From Darksidea phi (taxonomy: Eukaryota; Ascomycota; Dothideomycetes; Pleosporales; Lentitheciaceae): DNA of 64,000 nt. Below, piece after piece: positions 54,132 through 64,000 of this stretch (within the stretch, counting starts at the first letter, position 1; every line of letters starts with the position of its first letter). The stretch lies in contig JASJFT010000170.1 of the NCBI GenBank assembly GCA_030770425.1, forward strand, positions 1 to 64,000. Reading direction: 5' to 3'. A model generated the notes under the pieces. It was not told the DNA's origin. It saw only the letters and a program-made list of their open reading frames with translations, and ran no database searches. A program made the position numbers and the translations under genes.

Positions 54132-55945
54132 ATGGGCGGACAGGACCACCCAAAACTGACATTGCGCGAACGATGCATGTTGCATTTCATTGACCAAATC
54201 ACAGATAAGCCAATGTGGACTCAGAAGGTTTTTGATGAAGAGATTGTCGGTCAATGGAAAAAGGAAGCATGTACTAAGCGTTGGTATGAGGAATGGGAGG
54301 ATGTACAGGAGGATGAACTGAGCGATGGAGATGGGGATTGGGACGAAGATTTTACAGAAGAAATGTTCACCTTTGTGAGTCGATCTAACGACTATGCAAT
54401 GCATGTGCTAATCAGTTCATAGTGCATCCAGGAGGTCCGAGAGAAGGCTGCATTGTACGAGAAGTTCTCTATAATCCCGGTGTTCGACGTGGCATCGTGT
54501 GTGTTGAAATCCGATAGCGCCATCCCACCAAATCTTAAACAAGAACTCCGGAGCGCTGTTGCCCGCCTCGAAGATGTCCCCGATGGATACAAGGATTGGC
54601 GCCCGGGCTCCGATGGAAGAGTGCTTGATCTCGTAGATCCATCGCTCTTCCACTTGCATATGGTCGGTCAAGAATCCTGCCCAATTCAACGATCGATTTG
54701 GAGAACTGCCTTCAAAGTATCGGTGAAGGTAATACCATACCAAGCCCAATGGAGGAATGGAATATCTATCGCCATGACCGCTTCATCTCCTACCGCTTCC
54801 AGTGGTTACCATGCAATGTCTCTTTTCCCAATGGACTCGCAAAGATTGATTTATACATCAACAATCTCCATCCCCGCGACCATCGAGACCTCTATCACGT
54901 CGTAGAGAAAGTCATCGACAAGGCTGTGCCGTTCTGGAACATCATGTGCCAGTCTCATCGCAATGGCCGTATCACTAGAGATCCGAGGATATGCCGTCCA
55001 CTACGAGACCCGAGGATATGCCTTCCACTACGAGACATCTATGCAAGTTGCCTCGAGGATCGGAACCTAATTCAGATACCGGAAGCCCCAGTTGGCAACG
55101 ACTCACGGGTTATCGACAAAGGCGGGCCTGGAGAATTCGACCAGCTTATGTTGAAGAGTGAGGACATCGAGGATAAGTTCGCCTTCCTCGGTAACGGAGA
55201 TAAGAACCTCCAAGTCATCGTCAAGCTTGCGAACATCTTACTCACGCCCGACAAGCCAGATTACGACTGCAACGATTGGTAAGTGATTCCAGCTGTACCT
55301 GTGCGTATGGTTACGAGAAACGTGTAGGGGGAAATCGCTAATGTCTCGTTCTCGTTTAGGCATCTCGACGGCCACCTCAATGAGCACATAGTCTCCACGG
55401 CCATTTACTACTACGTCAACGAGAACATTACCGACTCTCGTCTTGACTTCTGCACCAACTTCAACAATGATATTTCGGAATCGCAAACTTGGAGTCTCGA
55501 CCAGCCCAGCCCAGAAGATTTCGACGAGATTTTCGGCTCCCGTCGGGCCGTCATGGACATCGGTTCCGTCCTCGCGCGTGAAGACCGCTTCATCGTTTTC
55601 CCCAATAACTTTGGGCACCGCGTAGGCACATTCAAGCTCGCCGACCCTACCAAACCTGGACATCGGAAGATTCTAGCGCTGTTGTTGGTAGCGCCCGAGG
55701 ATCCAGTTATCTCGACGGCCAATGTGCCACCACAGAGGATGGATTGGTGGCTGAGGGAGCTACCAATTAAGGAGACGCGGCTGCGGGCTCTGCCGGTAGA
55801 GCTACTTGAAATGGTTGTCGAGGGCGCGGGGTTTCCGATTTCGATGAAGGAGGCGAAGACAATCAGACAGAAGCTAGTGGAAGAAGCAGCCCCGATGAAC
55901 ATGGGAGCAAAAGATTGTATCGCTAGAAAGTATCTCACTCGGTGA
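54132..55945 (+). pseudogene. DUF4246 protein gene with a single frameshift
   Basis: Exons 54132-54374, 54423-55278 and 55360-55945; introns 48 and 81 bp. Characteristic DUF4246 segments are present: TLRERCMLHFIDQITDKP at the N-terminus, VLKSDSAIPP, WRPGSDGRVLDLVDPSLF, QWLPCNVSF, LQVIVKLANILLTP, HLDGHLNEHIVSTAIYYY, NITDSRL and ADPTKPGHRKILALLLV. Around 54655-54660 the frame slips: DPSLFHL is in one frame, but YGRSRILPN and ENCLQSIGEG continue in the next. The coding length is 1685 bp, one base short of a multiple of three, so a one-base deletion explains everything. A 27-bp tandem duplication at 54983-55036 adds nine residues. Otherwise the gene looks intact, so it may be recently broken, or the slip may be an assembly error. 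DUF4246 function is unknown. Confidence 0.85.
54983..55036. repeat. 27-bp tandem duplication in the DUF4246 gene
   Basis: CCGAGGATATGCC(G/T)TCCACTACGAGAC-type unit twice in a row with one mismatch; adds nine codons in frame (DPRIC(R/L)PLR). Confidence 0.9.
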
Positions 55946-56799
55946 TAAGCATTAAAGTAAGCTTCAGCCTGTTATACACCTATAGTTTCCCCTTGCTGAA
56001 GAGTATAAGTCCCGGTCGCGCATTAGCCCTCGAAACTCAGCTTCCAGAGCTAAAACTGCGAATTCATTGCTGCATGAAGGCTATCAGAGAATGTGCAAGT
56101 ATCAAGATAGCCCCTTTCGTAACCGATCTAGTTCATCGCTATCTCTTCTCGAGAGTAATCAACACGAAAGCGCATGCCGCTTAATGCCCATATGCAAGTA
56201 TTCTGCCCATGCACGCCCATCTCAAGCCCTCAGATCAATCATACGGTTACCAGGGGTATCAACGTGTCTTAGCACCATGCATTTTTTGGTGCGCTTCAAT
56301 TGATCTATGTTCATTTAGAGCCCGGAGACGTCCTTATAGCTGGCATTGTACAAGCCGACTGCGGCCATGCCACCTTGCGCCAACATTATTATCGACGCTC
56401 AATTGTCTAGCTAATCCAAACATATCGCACCAGCCTTTCCTAGCATTCCTGTTGCTATTAACGTTGCCTAGAGCTTTTGTTTAGCATGCACGCTGGCGAC
56501 GAGCATAGCGAGGATGAACGCGGACTCGACGATAAATGATTGCTGCGGAAAGAAGAGAGAAGCTGAAAGATTAGGTAGCAAGGCTATTGTCCCTCTTCTC
56601 AGGATTCGCTCTCAGGACGCTTTTCGAGCGCATGCCAACGTCGGGATCGAGAACTGCGCATGTGCATGCGAACAACGAGATCATGATGGCGCCGTTTGGT
56701 ATGTCCTACGCGGAACTTCGGAATACACCATCGCTGAATCACCCATGTAACGGAGCCGAATCTGAAGATTATCTTTCAGCCCAATGAGACGTTTGAGTG
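55946..56799. other. Intergenic region
   Basis: 3' flank of the DUF4246 gene. An unassigned frame at 56514-56750 might include relic N-terminal sequence of the UstYa-like pseudogene downstream, but no motif supports it. Confidence 0.4.
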
Positions 56800-57252
56800 T
56801 GCGACGCCTGGCCGGACGCTGATGCGCTTTGGGAGGCGCTTACACCTAGTATGCTATCACTTTTCCCAGGCCAGAGTCATTTCAGCATTCCACCAGATAA
56901 ACTGTCTCATACTTCCACCTTGTAGCACTTACAGCTTATGCTACCTTGTCCCACCTCTTTCTCGCTGTGCTTAGAATAACCTCTGCAAATCTCTCTACGA
57001 CTCTGTAGCCAACGAACCCGGCTTCACCCACCGCATATCTCAACTAGAACACCACTGGTGCCCTGCTTCGACTACCTGCGCCAATCCCTTATGTGTAATG
57101 CGGAAGTTGCGCTTGTGACGCTGGAGGTGGGTGAGGGGCGGATTGTAGGAAGTGTGGATGGATGGGGTACGGAGCATATATGTAGGAACTGGGAGGGATT
57201 GAAGGATTGGGCTGAGGGAGGGAGAGGGACGGATGACGAGAGGATAGATTAG
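56800..57252 (+). pseudogene. UstYa/DUF3328-family remnant
   Basis: Blocks in shifting frames: DALWEAL (about 56825-56845), NNLCKSLYDSV and HRISQLEHHW (about 56972-57056), then after a frame change CFDYLRQSLMC, GSVDGWGTEHICRNWEGLKDW and TAG at 57250-57252. UstYa-type proteins have two HxxHC motifs followed by RQSLMC and a CRNW/CRDW segment. Here the first HxxHC region is unreadable (stops) and the second is split by the frame slip. UstYa proteins act as oxidases/cyclases in ribosomal-peptide and other fungal pathways. This copy appears dead; its 5' end is not resolved. Confidence 0.65.
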
Positions 57253-58749
57253 AGTCTATGGCATCAATTATATGGTTTTTGACATGGTCTTTTCATATTT
57301 GGTTGCGCTTGTTCGGTGTGGGATAGATGCGAGGTGCGATGCGCCTTCCATTCACGACATCGGCCAGCGAGGTCAACGAACATACAAACGCCTCGTATTC
57401 GAAATCCAGCTCAGTCCGCTCTAGCGAATCCTCTTGCTCTCTGTTCTCTGCCCTCTTTACAGCGACATTCGCTCGAAAACATCGTCAGACGCGCAAACCT
57501 CAATACTCCTATGTTCAACGCTGCCAGCCAATCAAACATCTTACTAGACTTTGGTCTCGAGTACGGCTCTCCTACCTCACCGTCGTGCCCTCGCAACCAA
57601 TATTGGTCGCAAATCCCGAGCCCAAACCCGCACTTTCTACTGCGAACGCGCCGAACTGCCCAAATCTATTCGCTACGTAACTCTATCCGTCATTCAAGCG
57701 CTAGGAAAAGGTTGGGATCCGACCCAAATAACCCCGGAGGTTTCTAAGCAAGCGGCGGTCCGTCCGTCTCGCCGTGAAAGCAATCGACCACCCATTCCAC
57801 AAATGTCCCCAGGAGGATGCGGACAGTGGAAAAGTCGACGTTGGAAGTTATGGGAATGTGCCAAAGAATCCGGAACCAGCATGGCAGGTACAGAAGGCGA
57901 GGAACACCTATGGGAGGAAGGTGAAGACCGAGGAGATAGACATGGATATGGAGGCTTCTGGTGTTGACGAAGAGAGTGAAGACGGCCCCAAGGAAACGAT
58001 CTCGACATCAAGATAGCGCAGTTATTCCGCACAAAAGAGTACACAATGGATATTAACAGGAAAACGAAACCAGGGCGGTGAAAATGGAGCGACCACTGTC
58101 CAGCGCGCCGAGCTCACTTCGGAATCATACAGCGCCTGCCGCCCTTAGTCACAATAACAACAGGCCGTCTATTCTTGTCAATCCGTAGGGCGTGCATTGT
58201 TTTAGACATTTGTTCGAAACGGACTCGTCCCCTCAAATGTGGGATGATGGTCCGACTGGAGAGGGGCGGAGAGTGTACAGAAAGCGAGAGAAGGATTAAA
58301 GTAAAAAAGATGCGAAAGTCTGCTACTTTGCGCGACGAGAGGCAGCAGTTGAGGCATGGACAGGAGCAGAGCATGGTCCCAGAAGGTAGTACGTGCTCAG
58401 AAAGGAGCTGGACGAAGAGAGTAAAAAGGTGCCCAAGAAGACATTCCTCAAATAGACTAATGGGGAACTTGGAGCGGAAATGAGAGAGGAGGTATTTACT
58501 AGCTTTAGCAGATATAAGTAAGCTCGCCGTTCGGGAATGGAGCTTAAGGCGAAGTTTGACGAGGGTATGAAGCATGCCTCAATAACTGAGCATGGGGCAT
58601 ATGAAACGATGTTGTAGAATGGCCGGGTGAAACCATCGGAATCTACACAATGCTGAAGAATGGCGGGGGTAAATTTACTACATTACGAAAGGCACGCGCC
58701 GCCATACCGTAACGAGAACTTCACTTGCACATATTGAAACACGAAGCGA
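57253..58749. other. Unresolved region, possible small hypothetical gene
   Basis: An ATG frame at 57327-57680 (117 codons, Ser-rich) and a separate protein-like frame ending at 58016 (acidic; VDVGSYGNVPKNPEPAW, EEIDMDMEASGVDEESED) could be two exons of one gene, but I found no frame-consistent splice pair I would defend. 58114-58575 is open on the minus strand without motifs. Confidence that something is encoded at 57.7-58.0 kb is low. Confidence 0.25.
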
Positions 58750-59562
58750 ATGAGCTTCACCAAACCCTTGGATAGTACGGAGTCACAAAAGTCTGCGTTC
58801 GAGTATTCACTGATCCACAGTAAATCGGTCATTGGAAGAAGTATATCTGCCCCGCAGGCACATCACAACCCCCAACCGAAGGTGCTCATAAACGCAAGAA
58901 TGCGCAGGTCAATCTTCCTAGCTTTCGCCAGTGCACGAATACCCGCCTGGATAATCAAAATGCTACCCATCGAGCCCGATGCCCACTCGTTCACCAGACC
59001 GAAGTATCGGCCAAACGCATCATTCGCACCATAGCACGCGAAGTTCTCAGCTCTGCCCTCTAGCTTCGTCGAACTCTACAAATTTTCCCAGCCCGACATC
59101 GTTGCCCTCTCCCACTACGGAGATGTTGCTATACCATGGCTGTGCGATATACAGGCCTCCTTGCACGACTATCCCGATAGCACATTGGAGCTTTTACATC
59201 AGTGGCTTGTTTCTCTGGTCGGGCATCGCCGAATTGTGCTCATCAAGCTCATCGAAATCAGGGACAAGGCCAGGATGGTGATTGGGACGGAGGGAGCGCG
59301 GCGAGCATTGATGAGCGAGCGGACGGTCGTTCAACCGGGAGAGGTGTGGGATGTAGAGGTGTGGGAAAAGTTGGATAGGCTGTTAAGGAGATTAGATGGG
59401 AGGATCGGTGGTGGCCTGCATGATGTTTGGGATAGTTTAGAAAAGTTAGCAGGCGTTTTGGAGAAAGTGCGCGGCTGGGCGGTAGTCCATAATGTAGACT
59501 TGGGTGAGGAGTGGAGGCGATTCGTGGATGGCGGGATAACCTCTCATGCGACAAGCAGTTAA
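58750..59562 (+). pseudogene. Broken unknown gene
   Basis: From ATG 58750 one frame is open to a TAG at 59032-59034 and then continues in the same frame to 59562. The second part is clearly protein-like: FVELYKFSQPDIVALSHYGD, LLHQWLVSLVGHRRIVLIKL, VWEKLDRLLRRLDGRIGGGL, WAVVHNVDLGEEWRRFVDGG. Just upstream of 59050 the best-looking frame is another one (SAKRIIRTIAREVLSSAL), suggesting a frameshift or an unrecognised intron. Mostly helical, no secretion signal. The family is unknown; it could be a real spliced gene that I failed to model. Confidence 0.4.
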
Positions 59563-60228
59563 CAAGTTGTAATGAGTTGTTCCGACAGGCAGGTTTCAAT
59601 GATGTTGTGCATTGGGCAATAATTACTACCGTTACCGTGGTAGATATGTGAAACAACCGTTCATTTAGAGTGCGGCGCAGCGGTACCGTCCGACAACGCT
59701 AGTACGCTCAGTAAGCCTGTGACATCACGGATCGTCTTTCATGCACCCCACATTCGGCTGCTGATAGTTTTAGGAGATCCGCAATGGGTGGGGCGTCGTA
59801 TGCTGACGCCAGCATTAAACATATGTAGCCACGTTCCAAGGAAACGTTTTTACCAACGGTGGAAAAGTCCCTATATACTTTCGGTATAGCTTGGCAGCAC
59901 GGATACCGAGAGAAGAGTAGATCCAGTGCGGTTACATGTGATCTGATCCTCCATGGGGTAAGCATAGGAACGTAGAAGGGCCCACATGACAGCACGAGCT
60001 CGTATTGGGATCAAGTTGCAAGACATTATGACGAGCAGTGCCTTCACTTGGACGAACCGAAAATAGAATGGGATGCCGGTAACGATATAAAAACGACCTT
60101 CGTCGTCAAGGAAAGACCGCACAGTCATCAGCCCGTCGTCTTCTAAACACCACTAGTTCACACTTCAGCATATCAGGTCGGATACACACACACGCGGCCG
60201 TTCTACACCGCTCACTCCAACCATCAAA
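59563..60228. other. Intergenic region
   Basis: Upstream region of the small secreted protein gene, including its TATA box. Otherwise nothing recognisable. Confidence 0.5.
60086..60093 (+). promoter_or_regulatory. TATA box of the small secreted protein gene
   Basis: TATAAAAA, 143 bp upstream of the ATG at 60229, followed by a CA-rich leader (ACACACACACGCGG). Confidence 0.5.
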
Positions 60229-60752
60229 ATGCTTTCCAAGATCGCCGCCCTCGCCCTTCTCTCCGCTACGGCACTCGCAGCCCCAGCGCCAGCCGCATCC
60301 TCCAGCGCCCCCTACAGCTGGTCCGTCACCGACTACAGCAGCACCTGCACCGCAGCAACCTGCTTCTACGGCTTCAACGTATCCGGGCCCACTGGCCCCT
60401 CCGGCGAGCCCTCCTTCACCGCGACCGGCTGCTCCGGCCGATACCCAGACCAACAAGACTTCAAGTCTTGCGCTGAAGTCGGCATCGATCTTCCCGGCGA
60501 CGTGCAGATACTGGAGCAGGGCGTGCAGGAAGCCGGCAAGGCGATCGTGTTCGTGCAGTTGAGCTGGAAGAAGTGAGTTACCTTGGAGCGTTAGGGTTGT
60601 TGAGAGGGATTATTCGCTAACGTGTGTGCTTTAGGGATAATGTCAAGTATACTCTGACGGGCAACCAGACTGTGGCACATACTGGTCTGGGAGGACCGAT
60701 CGGGTTCGAGATCGTGCCGAATGCTATTACTGGTGTTCCGGATAAGATGTAA
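60229..60752 (+). CDS. Small secreted four-cysteine protein, AA1-like candidate effector
   Basis: Exons 60229-60572 and 60635-60752; one 62-bp intron (GTGAGT...TTTAG). 462 bp, 153 residues. Signal peptide MLSKIAALALLSATALA, a short Ala/Pro/Ser pro-region, then a compact domain beginning YSWSVTDYSSTC. Cysteines at 40, 45, 68 and 81, enough for two disulfides. NVSG and NQT sequons, and a beta-rich second half (KYTLTGNQTVAHTG, GFEIVPNAI). Size, start motif (W-x-V-x-x-Y) and cysteine pattern resemble small secreted proteins of the Alt a 1/AA1-like group of Pezizomycotina. That link is from general resemblance, not a computed match. Role unknown; such proteins are often expressed in contact with plants. 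Confidence 0.8.
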
Positions 60753-62076
60753 GAGTGTGGACTGATGAGCGGCAACAATCATGGTGGTTTGATTAGAAGA
60801 TGTGTGTATAACTCGTAATACTACGACGCTATCGGACTCAATGCAATTTGATTGGAGGATTGTACCTACTACGTACTGTTTAGCTACTAATTTGCGCTCG
60901 CATGGTCCAATTAAAGTGCTGACATCTGGCTCTTTGCAACCTACTTAGGCTTATGATCGCGTAGTATAACCAAACTTGGTAATATTGACATACATATTTC
61001 CACTGAAGCGTGCTCCACTTAATTAATCCCATATTTCAGCAAAGGATCTTGAACCAGGAGGTACGGTGCACAGAGCGTATGCGAATTAGCACTAGATCCC
61101 TCACCCATCACGTTTAACCCTACAACCACTACTTAAGCCTTGCCGATTTAAACAAATCTAAACGCCTACTACTACGTTTCCAACCCATCCATTACCCTCA
61201 TCTTTTGCTCAACCCCCGCATGACCACGGATTGGTCCCGTAGCTATAGAAAAAGTAGGTGGTGTGGAAGGGCCATTGACACCGAACTTTCTCCCATGCCG
61301 CTCCTACACATCTTTCCAAAACTGTCTACTAAGGAATCGACATGGATGCGAACCATCGAGTCCGTAGTGCTGATAAGCACAGCGACGCACCTACCCGGGA
61401 AAATAACTACCAACACTTCTTCCCTGCACGAGCTCCGCCGATGTTTCTCCTCCGTCTTTAGATCCCCAATCGTCGTCGGGTAATATCTTCGGTACCAACC
61501 TGCGTCTAATACTAGCACGGTCCACCATGCAAACTCCACGTGGGCGTACGCCCGATCCTGCTGATGAAAGTACCCGATCCTACACCCAATCTAGCACTAG
61601 CCGAAGCTGCAATGGGGGAAGGAGTACACGACCGTGCCTCTCCGTAGCGCTACCCTCTGATTGATGACTTTCGGACGCATGCTTTTGCGCTTGTGCGATC
61701 GTTGGGCGGGGAGCGTAGACTCCCCATTCGCTAATGTCGGGACTGCTGCGGTGAGTTCGGTCACGATGTGCATTGTCCTAACTGCGCGCCGGTTCCAGGG
61801 ATCGATGAGAAACGTACACGCGGGAGCAGGGTACCAGTACTGCTCGGAGAATGCGAAGATGAAAGTATTAAACATTTCAATTGGGTTCGGATGCGCTCTG
61901 CTGCGCTGCGCTGCGCGCTGCATGACGCTTCCCGGGGGCCATGTAGTCCGTCTAGCCCGATTCCTATCCATCTAAAAGGCGCCATATTGGTATCTCAAAC
62001 ACGCGCTCTAAAGTATACAAAGAAAGACGATTCTAAGGGGAGCCAAGGAGAGAAATGAGTAGAGTATGGCTCACTT
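60753..62076. other. Intergenic region
   Basis: Motif-free frames only (for example 61205-61483, and overlapping frames at 61.6-62.0 kb on both strands). A short GCTGCGCT(GCGCTGCGC) run lies at about 61900-61920. Confidence 0.5.
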
Positions 62077-64000
62077 CTATCTCCCCTCATCACTAACGCT
62101 AACCACCGTCTTGGTGACGGCGATGCCCCCAAGCCCCAGGCCCAACCCACCATTCAACCTCCCTTCACTCTCGCCCTCGCCGTCTGTCCGCGCAACAACA
62201 CTACCCCCGTACGCAACCTCCCCGTACCTCGCCTTCTTCTTCTCTTTGGCTTTCTCGCCTGAATTTCGCTTCCCCTTCTCCATCGCTTTGTTCTTGATCT
62301 GCTGTTGTTTCATGAGGGATTCCCAGCGGTCGGCACCCGCGGAGGCTTTGTATGCGTAATCGGAAGAGGCGTTGGAGAAGGTGATGTCGGGAACGGAACG
62401 GGGTGGTGAGCGGGCGGCGGCTTTACCGGTGTTGTCTTTGGTCGAGGACGGGATTGTGGTGTTGCTGTTGGGTGAGGCTACGACGGGAGTCGGCGCTCTC
62501 ATCGGGGTGGGAGCCCTCATGCTCACCGAGCTCTTTCTCTCCACCAACTGATCGGTCGCGGCAATACTCGGACTCGCCTTCGCGTTCATGACGTCCAGCT
62601 CGGTTTCTTGCCCCTGCAACATCTTTTCCACGCTGTCGCCACTCATACTCGTATCTGATCGCTTCTGGCCCATGATGAACGATATCCGGCTTCCCTTCAT
62701 ACCAGTGGTAGTGTGCTCTTTGTCAGCAGCGGATGGGCCTCGAGACGTGCTCGGCCAGCGCCCACGGCCGATGGTCATCTTGTTTGCGTAGTGCAAATTT
62801 TCAGGGTCACCGCTGCGGTTGGATTTGCTGCTGCCGGCGAAGTACGAGGTTATGCCGTGGCCGAGGAAGCGGAAGAGCGGCCGCCAGGTGGGCATGCAGG
62901 CGACCATGACGGCGGCGCTAGATTCGATGGTACTGAGGATGGCAATGGGTACAAAGTCCCCTTTGGTAATATGAGCGATTGGCCTAGGATGCGGAGAACG
63001 GTTGTAGGCGAGGACTTACAAGTCGGATCTACGGTCTCGACCTTTTTCGCATAAAGAAGCCGCACAACGCTGATCACACAGACGATGGTGCCCACGAGGA
63101 AGAGGGAGCACACGGACAATTTGGTCCGTTTGTCGAGTTGGAGGCTCAGCACGACGGGGATCGGAAGGGCAAGGATATATATGTCGCTTGTTATGTTTAT
63201 GACGCCGAATGCGATGATTGCTGTTCCCATTAGCCTTCTATCTTGGGGCTAGTATTCGGAAGGGAAGTAACGGACCGGCTTTAAAATTAAGACAGTACAT
63301 CTTCACGCCCGGCGGCGGCTCGGTCCATAGGCTAGAGATCGGTACGCACTGGAAGATGTAGACGAAGACGGGTGGGATGGCTGATAAGAAGACGAAGATA
63401 GCTGAGATCCAGACGGTAGGCATAAACCAGCCACCCGTGCGAGAGAAGAGGCGGCTATAGAGGCTCAGAACGGAGAGTTTGGCGAAGGGGATGGAGAGGT
63501 TGTAGAAGGTTTGTGCTGTCAGAGTGACCTGTTGATGTCAGCGGAGTGCTTAGAGTTAGAATTCGTGTTCTTACCAAAGTAAAGCTTCTCGGATCGTTCA
63601 TTAAGATGCTGTGTGCTCCCATGCCGTATTTAGTGCTGGTAACGAGACACGTTACATGCCCTAATACGCATAACTGATGATAGTTAGGCTCAGATCTTCA
63701 ACACTGTAAATGACAATAATGGTGGCATTTCGCGCGCATTCATAGCACCGAGCTATGATGGCATGTCACTATCCTGCCAATGACATTCCAACCCGACGAC
63801 AATGTTCGTTTCTGTGTCCCCTCCGGCTCCGCAACCCCCAATCTGATCACGATAGGCTCTTGGGAAGGGAAGGTAAATAACTTACTGCCGCGCAAAATAT
63901 CAACCAGTCGTCTAGCCCTAGATGTGTTCCTATCTTTATCCTCGCCCCAAACCGCAGTGCCACTGATACGAACGCGACAACCAAAAAAGCCACGTTCGTT
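62077..64000 (-). CDS. Rhodopsin-domain (SAT4-like) integral membrane protein, partial
   Basis: The 5' end runs off the window. Exons on the minus strand: at least 64000-63886, then 63673-63575, 63528-63276, 63220-63020 and 62960-62077, with introns of 212, 46, 55 and 59 bp. Each junction keeps the frame. The joined product has the expected order: GLDDWLIFCAA, TKYGMGAHS, AQTFYNLSIPFAKLSVLSLYSRLF, WISAIFVFLSAIPPVFVYIFQC, MYCLN, INITSDIYILALPIPVVLSLQL, FLVGTIVCVISVVRLLYA, VDPTWDFVPIAILSTIESSAAVMVACMPTWRPLF. A long cytosolic tail follows (about 270 residues), Ser/Lys-rich with a MRAPTP repeat. The donor at 63275 (GTCCGT) and the acceptor at 62961 (AAAG) are weaker than the rest, but the protein alignment requires them. 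Same family as the gene at 2795-4169, though the two are clearly diverged. Confidence 0.85.

Noticed and set aside
58114..58575. 153-codon minus-strand frame
   Set aside because: Motif-free, Leu/Ser-rich chance composition, no splice or promoter support.

Overview
The window is nuclear DNA of a filamentous ascomycete. Genes carry short spliceosomal introns (mostly 46-80 bp, GT...AG, often with a CTAAC/CTGAT-like branch site). The gene families are typical of Pezizomycotina: Zn(II)2Cys6 regulator, DAL5-type MFS permease, SAT4/rhodopsin-domain membrane proteins, DUF4246, NRPS-like reductase and small secreted proteins. A Dothideomycete is my best guess, but that is inference. I worked out spliced models by hand from splice sites and frame continuity. 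Many start sites were moved to the first real ATG, because several long open frames begin at GTG or TTG.

Layout. 0-11 kb is an eroded left arm: a truncated berberine-bridge-like FAD oxidase pseudogene next to an AT-rich block, an intact 4-exon rhodopsin-domain gene, an unknown 3-exon gene, and a long decayed NLR-like (STAND NTPase) gene. 11-14.3 kb is gene-free, with a strongly GC-rich part. 14.3-17 kb holds two unknown genes. 17.7-27.4 kb looks like a small secondary-metabolite cluster: an NRPS-like A-T-reductase gene that continues in frame into a complete gluconokinase-like domain, a divergently transcribed MFS permease, a Zn2Cys6 regulator, and an aldo/keto reductase divergent from the regulator. 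A vanillyl-alcohol-oxidase homologue at 30.8-32.6 kb may belong to it. 28-44 kb carries mostly unknown nuclear/coiled-coil genes, a multi-pass membrane protein and a secreted TTNTD-repeat protein. 44.6-54 kb is gene-poor: one GPI-type surface protein, 23-bp tandem repeats beside a possible transposon end, an alpha/beta-hydrolase pseudogene with three C-to-T-type stops, and an AT-rich block. 54-64 kb has a frameshifted DUF4246 gene, a UstYa/DUF3328 remnant, a small secreted four-cysteine protein, and a second rhodopsin-domain gene that runs off the right end.

How they may work together (inference): the NRPS-like protein would activate a carboxylic acid, load it on its carrier domain and release it as aldehyde or alcohol. 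The aldo/keto reductase and the VAO-type flavoenzyme could adjust its redox state, the MFS permease would move substrate or product, and the Zn2Cys6 protein would control expression. The fused kinase domain could phosphorylate the product or a sugar acid. Separately, three genes in the window (14.3, 33.4 and 38 kb) share a C-terminal module (LY.. then FLGxGxL then (E/F)-F/W-(I/G)-G/I-V/F) that I do not recognise as a named family.
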